NCBI GenBank assembly: GCA_030267565.1
Contig: BRXU01000004.1
Location: 601,001 to 665,000, forward strand
DNA length: 64,000 nucleotides
Source of the DNA: Pleodorina starrii
Taxonomy: Eukaryota > Chlorophyta > Chlorophyceae > Chlamydomonadales > Volvocaceae
Direction: 5' to 3'
In this document: positions 44,888 to 57,800 of the stretch, in pieces
Position numbering within the stretch: position 1 is the first letter of the stretch
Layout of the letters: each line of letters starts with the position of its first letter
Position numbers and translations under genes: made by a program
The notes under the pieces: generated by a model
Database searches by the model: none
What the model saw: only the letters and a program-made list of their open reading frames with translations
What the model was told of the DNA's origin: nothing

Positions 44888-47307
44888 CTACAACCCGTTC
44901 AGGCCCAGTTGCTTCCGGAGCATCTCCGAAATAAGGAACGTGATTACCGTCTGTGGTCCAAGACGAGCGTAGTTTGCAGACCAGCCCTGGACATCGGGTG
45001 CGTGACAAAACGTACGTCATGCAGCAGCAAACCCAAACGAGTCACACATACATACATAGGTAGGTAGGTGGGTGGGTAGGTGGGTGCAGCCAGTGCAATC
45101 GGACGACCAACCTAGAAGCAACGATGCGGGCAATGCATGTACATAACGAACCGTGCTTGAGCTGCATGAGCCTCCGTCGCGCGCACCTACCTTGAAAAAG
45201 CCGCGCACTCCGTCGCGGCGCCAAACATCCAAGGCCACCGCCCTCTGGCTTCCGCCTCCTGCGCGCGCAGCAGAGCATGCATGCATGCACGCATGCACGC
45301 CGATCGAGGCAGCGTCCTTGTTACCCACGCTGCTCAATCAACGAGGCATACCGGTACATACACACAAGCCGTGATCCCGACCCTGGTGGCCCCGCGGGGG
45401 GCATGCAGCCACACGCCAGGCAGCAGGCAGCCCCGCACTCGCTCGCTCCGCTCCCAGCAGCCAGCAGTAGTAAGTGTCGCTGGCTGGCTGCAGAGGACGC
45501 CCCCACCCACCCACCCACCCACCCGCGACGAACATCTTTGTCTTGACCACATCCACCGGGTTGGTGACGGTGGTGGTCACCAGGCCCGTCAGTGAGCTAG
45601 CCACCAGGTGCGTGGCAGCACAGTCGCCCCACCCACTCCGCCGCATCACGGACCGCTTGACGCTGTCGTACGTGGCCACCTGCGACGCCGTGAGCAGCGC
45701 CGCCCGCGCCTGCGGCACGGCGACGCGACACACACGGCGTGAAGCAGCACCAGTAGGAACGAGGCGCAGCTAGCCGGGGACCCAAGTGGATTTACGAGCC
45801 GTGTCACGATGAGCGGATGGATGGGCGCAAACAGATTTTAGTGGGAAATGGAACTAACACGTACGGCAGTGTCTACGTACTGCTGCTGCTGCAAACACTT
45901 CAACCGCAGACAAAGAAGGAGCGAGTGCAACCCTACACAGTGGCCGGGGGTCGCTAGGTAGGCGGTGCCCGTATGTGCCTGTGCATGCGTGCCTTGGGAG
46001 ACCGACGGACGCAAGGTAGGTGGTTGGTTGGTTGGTTGGGTGGGTGGGTGGGTTGGTGGGCAGGTAGGTAGGTAGGTGCCCCCATCTATCGGTACATCCA
46101 TACATAGTCCCGGCAGGTAGGCAGGTGGCCCGGGCGGGACCGCACTCACCATACTCGGCACGGCGCCCCTCCACAGGCCCGCAACACCCGACTCCTGCAC
46201 CACCTGCCGCACGACGCCCCACGTGCCCTGCGACTGCTGGCAGCCCTTGGCCTGCAGGCGCGTCTTGACCAGCTCGGTGGGGCTTGTGAGGCCGGCCGCT
46301 ATCCCGCCGCTGAGGATGCCCGCCGTGGCCTTGAGACCGAAGTCGGCCAGGCCCTGCAGTGCTCGGCCGCCCGAGGCGGCCTCCGCAGCCACCAGCAACA
46401 TGTCCTTGCACGGCCCGTATAGCCCCAGCCGCATCCCTGCGCATATATACACGCATAGGTAGAGAGATCCATCCGCACTGTCCTCGCTTCCCCCTTTCTT
46501 TTTTACCCCACCTTTGTCATGCAGCAGGTAGGTGCTGCATGGCCGGGTGTGGATGTGAAGGGTTTGCATTTCATGTGTCGTACGCACGTACGGACACGCG
46601 CGCAGGTAGGTCCCACACCTACCTCCGTACAGGAGTCCTCGGGTCACGGCGGGTGGCAGGCCATTCCACAGGCTCAAGACGCCCTCCTCACGCACTATGT
46701 TGGCTGCGGTCCCGAACTGCGTGCAACAAGAATTCGCACCGGGGGCGGGCACACACCCCGCGCGCTGATGAAGAAGGCGAGCTGCCGCTTGTGTGACGTC
46801 TTTGATAACGACGTTGGGCGGGGGCCACGCAGTCCCTTCTTGCAGAAGACTTCCATCATGTTACCGTAATGCGACGTGCGTGATGCGCGCGGCATGCAGG
46901 ATTTCACTCTTACCAGACCAGGCAGGCGTACTCCCGGGGTTCTGCGACTCTGCAGCTGCAACCGCGTTTTGACGACATCTGTAGCATGAAGGGGCCGCGA
47001 GGGAGGAGAGGGACCACGATAGCGCTACCGGCCTGTAAAGTCGGAGGTGACGTACGGCGACGGCGGAGCGCTGCGATGGATGGACTCAAACCATCGACCT
47101 TGCTTAAAGCAGCACGGCAGTCCCCGGCCCGCGGCGGCCGTTCCCACGTGACTCACCCAATGGATTCGTGCAGGTGGTTGCGCCGCCCACGCTGATGCCG
47201 CTGATAATGAGCTCCTGCCATAACTTTGCCTTCCGGGTAGCTGCACCGCGCTGACTGGCACCGGTCTCCGTAGGGTCGCGTGGTTGCGCCAACTTCTGTA
47301 CTGACAT
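44888..47307 (-). CDS. Mitochondrial carrier family protein (SLC25-like, UCP/dicarboxylate branch), 316 aa
   Basis: Seven exons in transcription order: 47307-47157, 46978-46914, 46716-46623, 46436-46150, 45709-45523, 45258-45191, 44986-44888. They total 951 nt, exactly 316 codons plus stop, with all phases matching. The protein shows the three repeats of the family. Their signatures are NPLDVVKTRLQLQ (split by intron 1), SPTELVKTRLQ and NPVDVVKTKMF, followed by LWNGLPPAVTRG, LWRGAVPSM and FFKGWSANYARLGPQTVITF. Such proteins exchange metabolites or protons across the inner mitochondrial membrane as six-helix monomers. The third repeat and C-terminus resemble uncoupling-protein, oxoglutarate and dicarboxylate carriers; the substrate cannot be told from this alone. 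The ATG at 47307 (MSVQKLAQPRD) is the first in frame. No lesion is seen, so this is probably a working gene. Confidence 0.92.
45056..45090. repeat. (GGTA/GGTG)n simple repeats in carrier introns
   Basis: Tetranucleotide GGTA/GGTG runs occupy intron 6 here, and similar GGTT/GGTG/GGTA runs occupy intron 4 at about 46018-46080. They are ordinary intron microsatellites without coding meaning. Confidence 0.8.
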
Positions 47308-47864
47308 CAAATCATGCACGAGTTATTTGCAGGATGTCACCGACAGTCACAGTTGTAATATGGTCACGTGGGAATGGAGACGTTTAGCCTATTACATCTA
47401 CTGAAGCTCGCGTTACAACAGTAACGGTGATGGCTGTGTGCAATTGGAGTTACCGATGTGTGCAGCGCCCAGAAATGCGAGAGTGCGGATATGAAGTATG
47501 GTTCTGGAGCGCAAAAACAGTGAGCTCCACAAGGTTTTGTGGTGCATGCTTAGTCTACATTACATGTTTGGCAAGCAGTATTGTTTTGTATAGGCGTAAG
47601 TCGTGGGAACTATTCGGCTTCGGAGCGTTTGGATCCAAATATGACACAGTTAACGCAGCAGGCCCAAGAATGCAAACAACCTTCGCGAGTTTGCGCTTCG
47701 ACGCAGAAATATGTGGTGAATTGCAATTTCCTCTTGACTTCGTGCAGCAAAGCGACTGCGTCGTCAACCCTGACAGCGACAACGCTTTCGCATTCATATA
47801 AGGCGTTGCTAGGCAGTATGCGTCGATAGTATTTGATCTGCGACATCTCCAACTCACGCGGACA
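47308..47864. promoter_or_regulatory. Divergent promoter region between carrier and coiled-coil/LRR gene
   Basis: 557 bp separate the two start codons. This stretch is visibly poorer in G+C than its surroundings, as expected for promoters in such genomes. No TATA box can be assigned with confidence. The LRR-gene start has a good context (GACAATGGCA). Confidence 0.5.
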
Positions 47865-50588
47865 ATGGCACCGAAAGCTGTCTCCCTCGCCTATGCGGGA
47901 CGCAAGCTGACAGGCCCACCGGAGGGCTACGGCAAGAAAAAAGAGTTCCAGGTTAAACGATGGATTTCTGGGATACCTCCCCCGGAAGATTTGGACCCAG
48001 CCGAGGTCGGCTCAGTGGTGACGGTCGCGGAGGTGGGTTGCTTCGCACTGCCCTTTGCATCCATCGGACTCACCCGTGCCTAAAGCCCACGTGGCTTCCA
48101 GACATCGCCTAACGCGCATGAGCGGCAACGGATGCCGCGTCCCCTATTCTCCCATTGTTCCCGAAACCGCACCCAATGCCCAATGCCCAGACGCGGTGCC
48201 TGCCGCCCTGTGTGCCTTGCGCACGCTAAACCCCACTGCCCCCGCCCCCCACTCCCCCCCCCCGCCCAGATCGAGAGCTTCAAGGAGGACTTGTACCGCA
48301 GCCTGCGGGACAGTACGGACGGCTTCGGCTTCGGAGCAACGCCAGGCGAGTCCCTCCAGCCGCGCCATTCCAATCCGGACCCGCTCCGCCACCCTCAGCG
48401 CGCCTCTTACCTTACCCGCGAAAGCCCAGCCGCGAGCCGACCTGCCCCCCCTGTGTCGCTCACCTGAGCGAGCACGATGCCGACTGCCTTAGCGCCGCAG
48501 GCGACTGCAGCGGAGCGGGGCTGATGAAACCCGTGCTGACCAATAAAACTGACTCCTCGCTCCTTCACCGCCGGACCTCCGCAGGACCGCCTCGACCGGC
48601 TTTGCCACCCCAGCTGCCGCTGCGGCCGCTGGTGCCGCAACCCGGGGCGCCGGCCGGTAGGGTGAGTCCCGGGGGCGCAGCGCAGCAGCAGGGTGGGTTC
48701 CACATCGGAGCGCATCGGCCCGCAGTGCGCACGGGCGGGAGCAGCGGGTCTTGTGACGGCGGGGATCAGCGGCGCGCTTCCCGGCCGCCGGTAGATCTGT
48801 GAACGGAGGGATGTGCTGGGTGCACCACATGTGTGTGTTCCGCTCCGCTCCGCTCCCCTGGACCCCCTTGGCACCAAAGCCACACACACACGTACACACG
48901 CACACACGTACACACGCACATACACACACATACACATACATACACATGCACGTACACACGCCGCGTGTGCCTAATCCGTCCTTTTCCCACAGCCCGCCGT
49001 GGGGGGTCCTCGGGACGACCCGGCGGTGCCAGGAGGTGCGGCCGCCGCCGCCGCCGCCGCCGGGGCAGCCGTGGCCACCCCAGCGCAGCGGCCCTCGGCG
49101 CCCCTCCGCCCGGCTGGTGCATCGGGCACCTCCACCTCCTCCGCCGCCCTTGGCGCCGCCGCGGCGGCGGGAGCCGCCGCCGCGGCCACTGCCGCCGGCG
49201 GCGGGTCCACGTTCGGGATACAGTCCGACGGTGCGGGGCCGCCGCCGTGCAGCCCCAAGTTGGAGCTGCAGCCCCCCGGGGGCCCGGGGGCCGCGGCGGC
49301 GCCGCCGCCGCCGCCGCCGCCACCCCTGTCGCCGGCTCCGTCGTCACGCAGCACGCAGCCCAGCAGCAGCCGCCCCGCTGCAGCCGCCGCCGCTGGGGCC
49401 GCAGCAGCAGCAGCAGCAGGGGGCGATGGCTTGTCTAGGACCAGTCTCAGTCTCGCCCGCACCAGCACGCACCCGCCGCTGGACCTGGGACTGGCTGGTC
49501 CGGCCAGCGGCGAAGGCGAGGGGGGCGGTGGCGGGGCGCATGCGGATGCGGGGCTGGCGGCTGCGTTCCTGTTGGCGAGGGTGGAGGCGACACTGCCGCG
49601 GGGAGTCGGCGCAGAGGTAGGGGGGATGGAGCCCTCCTGCTCGGGAGTACTTGAAAGAGTAGCAGCATGCGCTCGCCATTGAATGTGGCTGTAGCCCCTG
49701 GGGGGCCGGGGCGGGGCGGGGACGCGGGGCGAGCGGCGGGGAAGGAAGAGAGGGAGGGCGGAAGGAAGGAAGAGGGGTCTGGGGCCGCTGCCGGCACCGC
49801 TGCGTTGTCTTGCGTTGTCTTGCCGTGCCTTGCCTTGCTGGGCGGTGCAGTTGGGAGCCGCGGCGCTGCGCAGCATCCGCGTCGGTGCCAGCGTGTCAGC
49901 GTCAGCATCCGCGTCAGCGGCCTGGCGGCATCGCCGTGAAGCCGTCTGCGGCTTGCTGGCTGAGCGCCGCCGCCGCCGCCGCTGCCGCCGCTGTGCTGTG
50001 CTATGTCTTCCTGTTTCGCTTTCCTTTGCTTTGCTCTTCGTTGCCGTGAGAGAGAGTCGGTGGTGGTGATGCACTCGGTGACTCGCTGGACCCTCTCCGA
50101 CTCCCGGTGGTGGTTGGTCGCACCGCAGGAGAAGCTGCGGGCGGCTCTGCTGCTGGCGCTGGAGGAGCACCAGGTGGGAGGAGGGGGGGGGGTGATGTGG
50201 GGGGGAGGGAGGGAGGGAGGGGGAGAGGGGATCTGGGATATGGCAGGGTTTAGTGGACAAGTTGGGACATGGCAGGCCAAATTGGCAAGCTGACAAGCTG
50301 ACCCATCACGCGCTTCATGGCTCGTGGCCAACCACCATCCGCCGGCCCCGGCGGGGCCCTCGTCACCGCACCCTCCCTCCCTCCCTCCATTCCTACCTCC
50401 GCGTTTCGCTGTCGACCCTCCAATCCTCTGTGCACTCCAAAATGCAATGCAAAATGCAAATGGAAATGGAAATGCGCTGCAGCGGCTTCAGGACAGTTTC
50501 CGTACAGAGCTGGCGGCGGTGCGGGCCATTGCGGCGGAGGCCCGGGCGGAGGCGCAGAGCCGGGCGGTGGACGTGCAGGTATGTGTGT

Positions 50589-50626
<38 letters not shown>

Positions 50627-51790
50627 CGTTACAGTATCTGACCGGGCCCTGACGCTGGCCAGGGGCTGCTAACCCAGCCCCGACGGAAAGACCGCCTAAG
50701 CACTCTCCCCCTTGCGGTGGGAGAAGGGCGTGAGGGGCCGCTACCCCCTCCTGCTCGACGCAGAGCTGGCTGCGTCATACACCCCATATACGGGTGTACG
50801 GCGCAGCGGCTCCCCAAAGGCTTGAGCTCACAGCCTGCCTTATACGGCAGCTGGGCCCTTCGTCCGCACAAACAGCAGTCGCGCCGGCGCACTACGCGGC
50901 GCCCGCGCTGTCCTGCCCGCCCTGAAGTCCTTGCAGCGCCGGGGCGCCCGGCCGGCCTGCTACCGGCTGGCGGTGCTCCTCTAGGCGCGAAAACAAAGCG
51001 CTGAGAACCTGCCCCGAGCTTGGTCCGGCTCGTGGGCGGTCAGCACCAAAGGAGAACCCAAGACAGCGCGCGCCCTACCCCTACTACTACTCCTAATACG
51101 ACGGCCCCGGAGAGGCCGGGGGGTGGCCCCTAGAGGCCGAGCTCCAGAGCGCCGCTTGGCCTCGACGCGGCAGGAGGTCGGGAGCGGGCCTTGCGGCAGC
51201 GGGCTAGGTGACGGAGCTATAGTTCGCACTAGGCGGCACCTCGCCAACTCGCCTCACTCTCGCTATACCCGCTCCCTAAAGCCTCCCTCGCCTACAAAAG
51301 GCAGCCCGCGGCGGTCTCTGCACCCTAAGTCCTCTCGGACCCAAAGGAACCCCCCCACCTCCCCTCCTCTCACGCCTCCCTGCCTCGACGCCCTAAGTTC
51401 CCTCCCTCACCCCTAAAGCCCCTTCATCCCCTCACTCCACGACCCCTCCCTCTCCCTCCATACCCATCCCTGCGTGCTGCACACACTGAAAGTGGCCGTT
51501 GACCACCGCCAGGATGGGATGGTCAGGCCCTACCCCCTCCCATCCCCGCCTTGGCACGTCTAGCTCCGCAAACCCCCGCACACGCTGCCAAAAATCTAGC
51601 GCTGCGCGCGCCTTGGCCACCTCGACTGGGTCTGGGGCATCCGGGGCGGTAGGCGAGTTCCTGACTGCCCACAGCCCCACGCGCGCCCGTTCCATGGCCG
51701 TGAGTGCCGCCATGGCCGTGAGTGGGCCCGTTCCATGGCCGTTCCACGGCGCCCGTTCCATGGCCGTGAGTGCCGCCATGGCCGCCATGG

Positions 51791-51825
<35 letters not shown>

Positions 51826-54800
51826 ATTTAGTGGCAAATGCCCAACCCACCCACCCAGCGATACAAGTGCAAAACGTTGCTGCAAAGTTGGTGTCCCATT
51901 CGGCGAAGCCACATCCCTGCGCCGGTGGATACTTACCAAACGTGGGCTGCAGGAAGTGGGGTTGCGCCGAACATGCGGGTATGAAGGGTTTAGGGTTGCG
52001 CCGAACACGTGGGAGCAGGTAGCATGCGGGTGGATGCGGGGCAACGGGCTGCTTGCACGTACCCGGTTTCTTGATTCCCTACGGAGGGGAGGGAAGGGAG
52101 GGGAGGGAGGGGGAATACGTTCCTCTCCCCGATTTCACCCCGTTTGCCTCCTTCCGTCCGTGTGTGTGTGCCCATCCGGCGTCCAAGCGCACAGGCATGC
52201 CTCTCCCTCCCCGCATATCTCCATTCTCCACCGCGCATCTCTAAACCACTGCCACTGCCCGTTCCCCTGCCCGCGAAGCGCCGCTCGACCGTGTTGCAAC
52301 CCTATGTGCTCGCAGCACACGCCTCCCCCTTCCCTTCCCTTCCCCGGGTATCGCACTCCGAGTCACGCCACGCCTCCCCTGCCCTCCCCTGCAGTCTCTT
52401 CTCGCCCCCCCCCTAAGCAGCTCGCGCCTGCCTCGGCCCTCTTCCCGCCGCCCCATTCCATCCACTCCACCTTTCGGTCCCCCTTTGTGCCGTTGGACCC
52501 TTACGCCCAGAACGCCCATGAGCCATGACACTGCTCACTCGCCCACCCCAACGAATGCGCCCGTCCCCCTCCCCCGCCCTGCTCTCCCCACCATCCTCCT
52601 CCCTCGGGGTTCAGGCGGCCGGGCGGCGTGCGGCTCAGGCGGAGGAGGAGCTGGGCAGGGCGAGGGCGGAGGCGCTGGCACAAAAGCAGCACGCGCAGAG
52701 GCTTCAGGTGAGGGAGGGCGCGGGGATGTGAGCTGGCTTGACATGACGTGACATGGCATGACGTGACGTGAAGTGCCGTGATGTGATGTGGCAAGGTGGC
52801 AGGCGCTGGCCTGCGGGTGGGGCCGGAGGGGAGGGCCGCGCGGGGGCGTGGGAGAGTGAGGTGTTTAGGGGCTTTGGGGTTCCGTTGGATGGTCTTGGGG
52901 GCGGGGGCTGGCGCGGGGGTTCGGAGGGGCGGAGCCGTGCGGGGATGGCAAGGCGTGCTGACAGTGCCCGACACTGTTTTGCGACATGAACTCATGCCCG
53001 AAACACTCGGGTCACTCGAGTGCGGAAAGCGGGCACTTGCATCGCCATGCTGCATCGCCATGCGAAACTGGGCGCGCGCGACCGCGTGTGTGCCCCTCCT
53101 TTCCGCGTCGCATCTTTTTAGCGTCGCATCCAACGGCCTCTCAGTTCACCAGCCCCACCCCGGACCCCAACCCCTGCTGCGGCATCTCCCTTATTACCCC
53201 CCCCCACCACCACCACCACCACGATCACCTCCCCCCTCACCTCCCCCGGTTCCCCCCGGTTGCCCTGACCCGCGCTGCGGCCGCAGATTGAGTTGGACGA
53301 GGGTCGTGAGGCCCGCGAGCAGCAGCTGAGCCGCACCCAGGGGGAGCTGGCGGCGGCGGTGGGGCAGCTGAGGGAGCAGACGGCACGGGCTAACAAGGTG
53401 AGGGATGGCGGGGTGAGGGGGGAGAGGGGCTGCTTAGTTCACCGCTGAGGGTCGATTGGGTGGTTTCCGGGGTCTGGTCGCTCGCCCTGGCTCTCTCGCT
53501 GAGTCCTCCACCTCCATTCCGCCCCATCGTTCCCTTCCGCCCCACCCCACCCCCCCACCCCCCTTACCCCATTCCCCTTCCGCCCCCCTGCCCCCTCCCC
53601 CCTTCCCCTTCCCCCCCCCCCCTACTCGACAGGCTATGGAGGAGTCCGCCTCCGAGGCCTCTGCCGCCAGATCAGCGGCTGCGGCTGCACAGAGGGAGGT
53701 GGCGGTGTTGAGGAGGCAGCTGGAGGGGGAGCGGCTGAGGATGGAGGCCATGGTGGGAGCGGGGAGGGGGAGGGGGGAGGGGGAGGGGGAGGTTGAAGAG
53801 TGAATTTGCAACAAAGAAACATGAAGCCCTGCGGACGTTGGGGGGGGGGGGTAGAGCAGGAAGTCCGGTAATGAAGGAGGGGGAGGAGGAGGAGGGGAGG
53901 GGGCAAAGAAGGGAACCGCAGCGATGGGAGGGAGGCGACGCAGGCAGACCCAGGCCCGGTGTATTAGTCATCACCGCCGTACGTGCGTACATGTCACCAT
54001 ACCTGTCACCATCGAAACTGATCGACCTCCCCCCCTCCCCCCCGGGATTAACGGATACCTCCCCTCCTCCTCCCCAAGGAGTGGGACATGCTCGTGCCTG
54101 TGCCTGATTCAACCACCCCTAACTCGACCCGTGCCGCCCCTCTGTCCCCGCCTTCCCCCTTCCCCCCCAGTCCGCCTCCCTGCATGCATCCCTGGAGGAG
54201 CAACGGAGGGAGGCGGCGGCGCTGAGGGCGGAGAGGGACCGACTGACGACGGAGCTGCAGGTGGGAGACACACGGGAGGAGGGGGAGGAGGGAGGGGGAG
54301 AGTTGGGTGGGCGGGAGGGAGAGGGAGAGGGAGAGCCTCCCGCCCCGCCCTCCGCCCTCCCCCCCACCGGACCCCACACATGTGCGCATTTCCTCGCACT
54401 CCCCGCTCCCCTACTCGCCACCTGCATTACTTCTGGGTGGGTCCCAGCCGGTCACCTACGTCCCTCACGAGGTGGTTTCTTCTTTATTTCCCCTCCCTAT
54501 CAAACAAATGAAACAAAGCATTCTACGCACTGCACCTTGCTCACAGCCCCCCCTGCGCACTGCACCTGACTGCCCCTCAGGCGGAGTCGGCGGCTCGCAA
54601 GGCGGCGGAGGAGTCGGAGCGAGCGGCGATGCGGCGGGCGGCCAAACAGGTGGGACGTGGCGTTGTGCGGGGAGGCGAGGGGAGGATGGGTGAGGGGGAG
54701 AAACGGGGCTGCCGGGGAAGGGAAGGGGAGGGGAGGGAAGGGGAGGAGGGGGGCGTGAGGTGAGAGACGCAGAGAGTAAAGTGAAACAGCCGGTGAGGAG

Positions 54801-57800
54801 AGGGGAGGGGAGGGGAGGGGGTAGGCGAGGCGAGGCGAAGGGGGGCTGGACTGGGCTGATGTCCTTGGCCGCCGTGCTGGCAGCAGGCGGGCGCTGTGGT
54901 TGCTGCTACCGCAAAGAGCACCATCACCGCATCTCACCCTTCACCACCCCACCACCCACTCCCAAACCCGCTCTTGCACCCACCCACACACGTACGCATG
55001 CGCGTATGCATGCGCGTATGCACGCAGGCGGAGACGCAGGAGGCGGTCCAGGCCACCGCAGCGGCGGCGCAGGCGGCCCGGCAGCGAGTCGCGGCGGCGG
55101 CGCAGCGGGCGGCGGTGGTGCGGGCGGCAGATCCCTCCGCGGCCGCGATCGACGCCACCGCGGGACCGCCGCCGTCGCACTCGCCGTCGCCGTCGTCGCC
55201 CGTCCCCGCCGCCGCGACGCGGGCCGCGGCGGCGGCGGCGGCGGCGGCCGACGGCTCGCGCGGGGGTTCACCTCGGGCAGGGTGAGGCGGTACATGGGGC
55301 TGTATGGCACCGTACGACACCGCAAGGTGTCGTACCGCGTCGGCCTGCGGTGTGTTTCCCCTCTGTTCTCTCTTTCTGCTATGAACGGGCCCGCTGCACA
55401 CAAGGAACGTGGGCGGGAGGGAACGCAGCGAGACAATTGTTTGGCAAACCGAAGCCGGTGGCAAGCCCGGGCCCCGAAGCCGGCAACCAAACATACCGGT
55501 CGGCCGAAACACGCGGCAGAGCAGAGCAGAGCAGGAGGAGGGAGAGGAGGAGGAGCTCCCAACGGCAAGCCGGACCGAACCGAAAAACCGGTGGACTCAC
55601 CGCTTCTGTCCGGCCGACTCCTCGTTGCGCAGTTGTACCCTCCGCCTGCTGGCCCACCCACATCAGCGGCCCGGTCCAGTTCAGTCCGGGTCTGACGACC
55701 GAGTCGGCCGCTGGGGGGCTGCGTCGGCCGACTGAGGCCTTTGCGCACGGCACGGCAAAGCCCGCGTGCCAAACCATGCGTAGGGCCCTCGGGGGCCCTT
55801 CTCGAAGTCAAGTCCAAGAAACGCAGACCACCACCACCATCCTTTCCGCCTCCGCCCCCTGCTCCTCATTACCCCCGGGCGCTTCCCTCCCCTTCCGTTC
55901 AAACTCTTCAAACTCCCCTTCCGTTCTTTCCCTTCCGCCTCGCCCCTTGTCGCTCTCCTGTCTTCTCGTACTCGCATGCAACACGGGTGCCCTCCGAACG
56001 CCCGCAGGCTGGCCAGGGTGCAGCAGCAGCAGCAGCAGCCAGCCGTAGCCGCGGCGGTGCCGTCGCCGGGGAGCGGAAGACTGGGTGGGTGGGTGGGTGG
56101 GTGGGTGGGTCGCCGCGGCGCCGAGTGGGTGTTAGGGTTACGGGGCCCAGGGTGTTTCCGGCGGGGGGCAGGCTCGCTAGGGGGGCGGGGCAAGGGGGGG
56201 GGGGGAGTAGAACAGCCCGACTGGCAATGCTGACGGTTGGCATGTCATGTGTAGGCGGGCAGCACAGACCCTAAACCCTAAAACCCAAAAACCCAAAAAC
56301 CCAAAACCGGCGGGAGGGCGGGGTCGGCGACGACGCTTGTGTAGGCCTTAGGGCAGCCTGTCACCGCCGCGCCACCCCGCCACCCCGCCCTCGCCCTCGC
56401 AGCCGCCGACGGTCCTTCCGCCGCCGCCTCTGCCCGCGCCGACGGCCACCGCGCGCTGAGTCGGGTTCTGGCGGCTGATCGGCAGCAGCTGGGGGAGCTG
56501 GTGCAGATGCAGCGGAGGGCGGCGGCGGCGGCGGAGCTGGCAGACGCAAGGTGGGGATGGGGGTGGTATGGTGGGGGTGGGGGTGGGCGTGGGGGTGGGG
56601 GTGGGGGTGGGGGTGGGGGTGGGGGTGGACCTTAGAGGAGGGAGCGAGCAAAGGGCGATGCGAGGGCGAGGCAGGGGCGAGGAGACAGCCAGGTGAAGGT
56701 GGAGGTGGAGGTGGAGGTGGATGCGGGCAAGGAAAGAACAAGCCGCGCCGTATTGTCGCATACGCGACCCGACCCGCGCAGGGTGGCGGAGGCGGCGCTG
56801 GCGGCGGCTCCGGAGCACCTCCGCCTGCTGGGCCTTGCGTTCCGCGCCTACATCATCGGGGGAGGCGGAGGGGAGGCGGCAGCGGGGCGGGGGCCGGGGC
56901 CGGGGGCGACTGCGCAGGGCGGCAAGGGCCGGGACGCGGCAGGCAACGCCGCCGCCGCCGCCGCCGGCTCCGGCTCCGCCCCTGCCGCGGTGTTGGCCGG
57001 GCGACTGAGCTCTGCGGGCTACCGGGTGTATGTGGATCCATTGACGCTGCAGGTGGGGCCGTGGCGGGTGTGTGTGTGTGTGTTTTGGGGGGATGGGGGA
57101 GGGGGGCGGGGAGGCGCGGCGAGTGGGGGAAATGGGGCGGGGGAGGACGTGGGGGGGCGGGAGAGGGGGAAACGGCCTCGGGAGGGGGGGAGGGGGCCGG
57201 GCCGGGGGACTGTCCATCCGTTGGGGGCAACGAGCTGCAGTGAAAGAACGGAGGCATCCGCCTCCCTCCCTCCCTCCCTCCCTATCTCCGGGGGCGGGAC
57301 ATTCCTCCACACACCTTACCCCACCCCACCCACACACATGTCAACTCAGCACAGCAATATTCGCTCTGCCAACTCCCTCATTCCGCCCCCTAAACCCCTC
57401 CCCGCCCATCCCTTTGCCGTCCTCTCCCCGGTCCCCGCCCCTCCTCCTCCTCCTCCTCCTCCTTCTCCCCCCTCAGCGCTCCCCTCCCACCCTCCAGGAG
57501 TTCGCCGCCTCCGTCAACGCGCCGCTGGTGTCCCGCTCGGCGGCGGTGGTGGTACTTGGGGAGGTGGGGCTGCTGAGCAGACCGCCGGCCAGGTAGGGGC
57601 AAGGGAGGGGGGTGGGGCGGGGGGGGGGGGGCCGGCAGGCAGGTGGGCGGGCAGAGAGAGAGAGGTATCAACAGGTAATAACGGAAAAGGTAAAAGAAAG
57701 AGGCGAACCCGTAGCGAGTTTGCTTCCGAGTTGGCTCTTCTCCGCCCTTCTCCCCCTCCACTTCCACTTCCACTTCATCATCTTCCCTACAGCTGGCACC

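Noticed and set aside
47060..47135. T-arm-like sequence on the minus strand (GATGGTTTGAGTCCATC) suggesting a tRNA
   Set aside because: No matching 7-bp acceptor stem or D arm could be found, and it lies inside intron 1 of the carrier gene. At most a degenerate tRNA relic.
47427..47801. Open frame of 124 codons on the plus strand between the two divergent genes
   Set aside because: Composition follows the AT-richer intergenic DNA, no domain is seen, and it occupies the shared promoter region.
48971..50296. 441-codon minus-strand frame opposite the LRR gene
   Set aside because: It crosses exons and introns of the plus-strand gene whose splice phases all agree; long antisense frames are expected in such GC-rich DNA.
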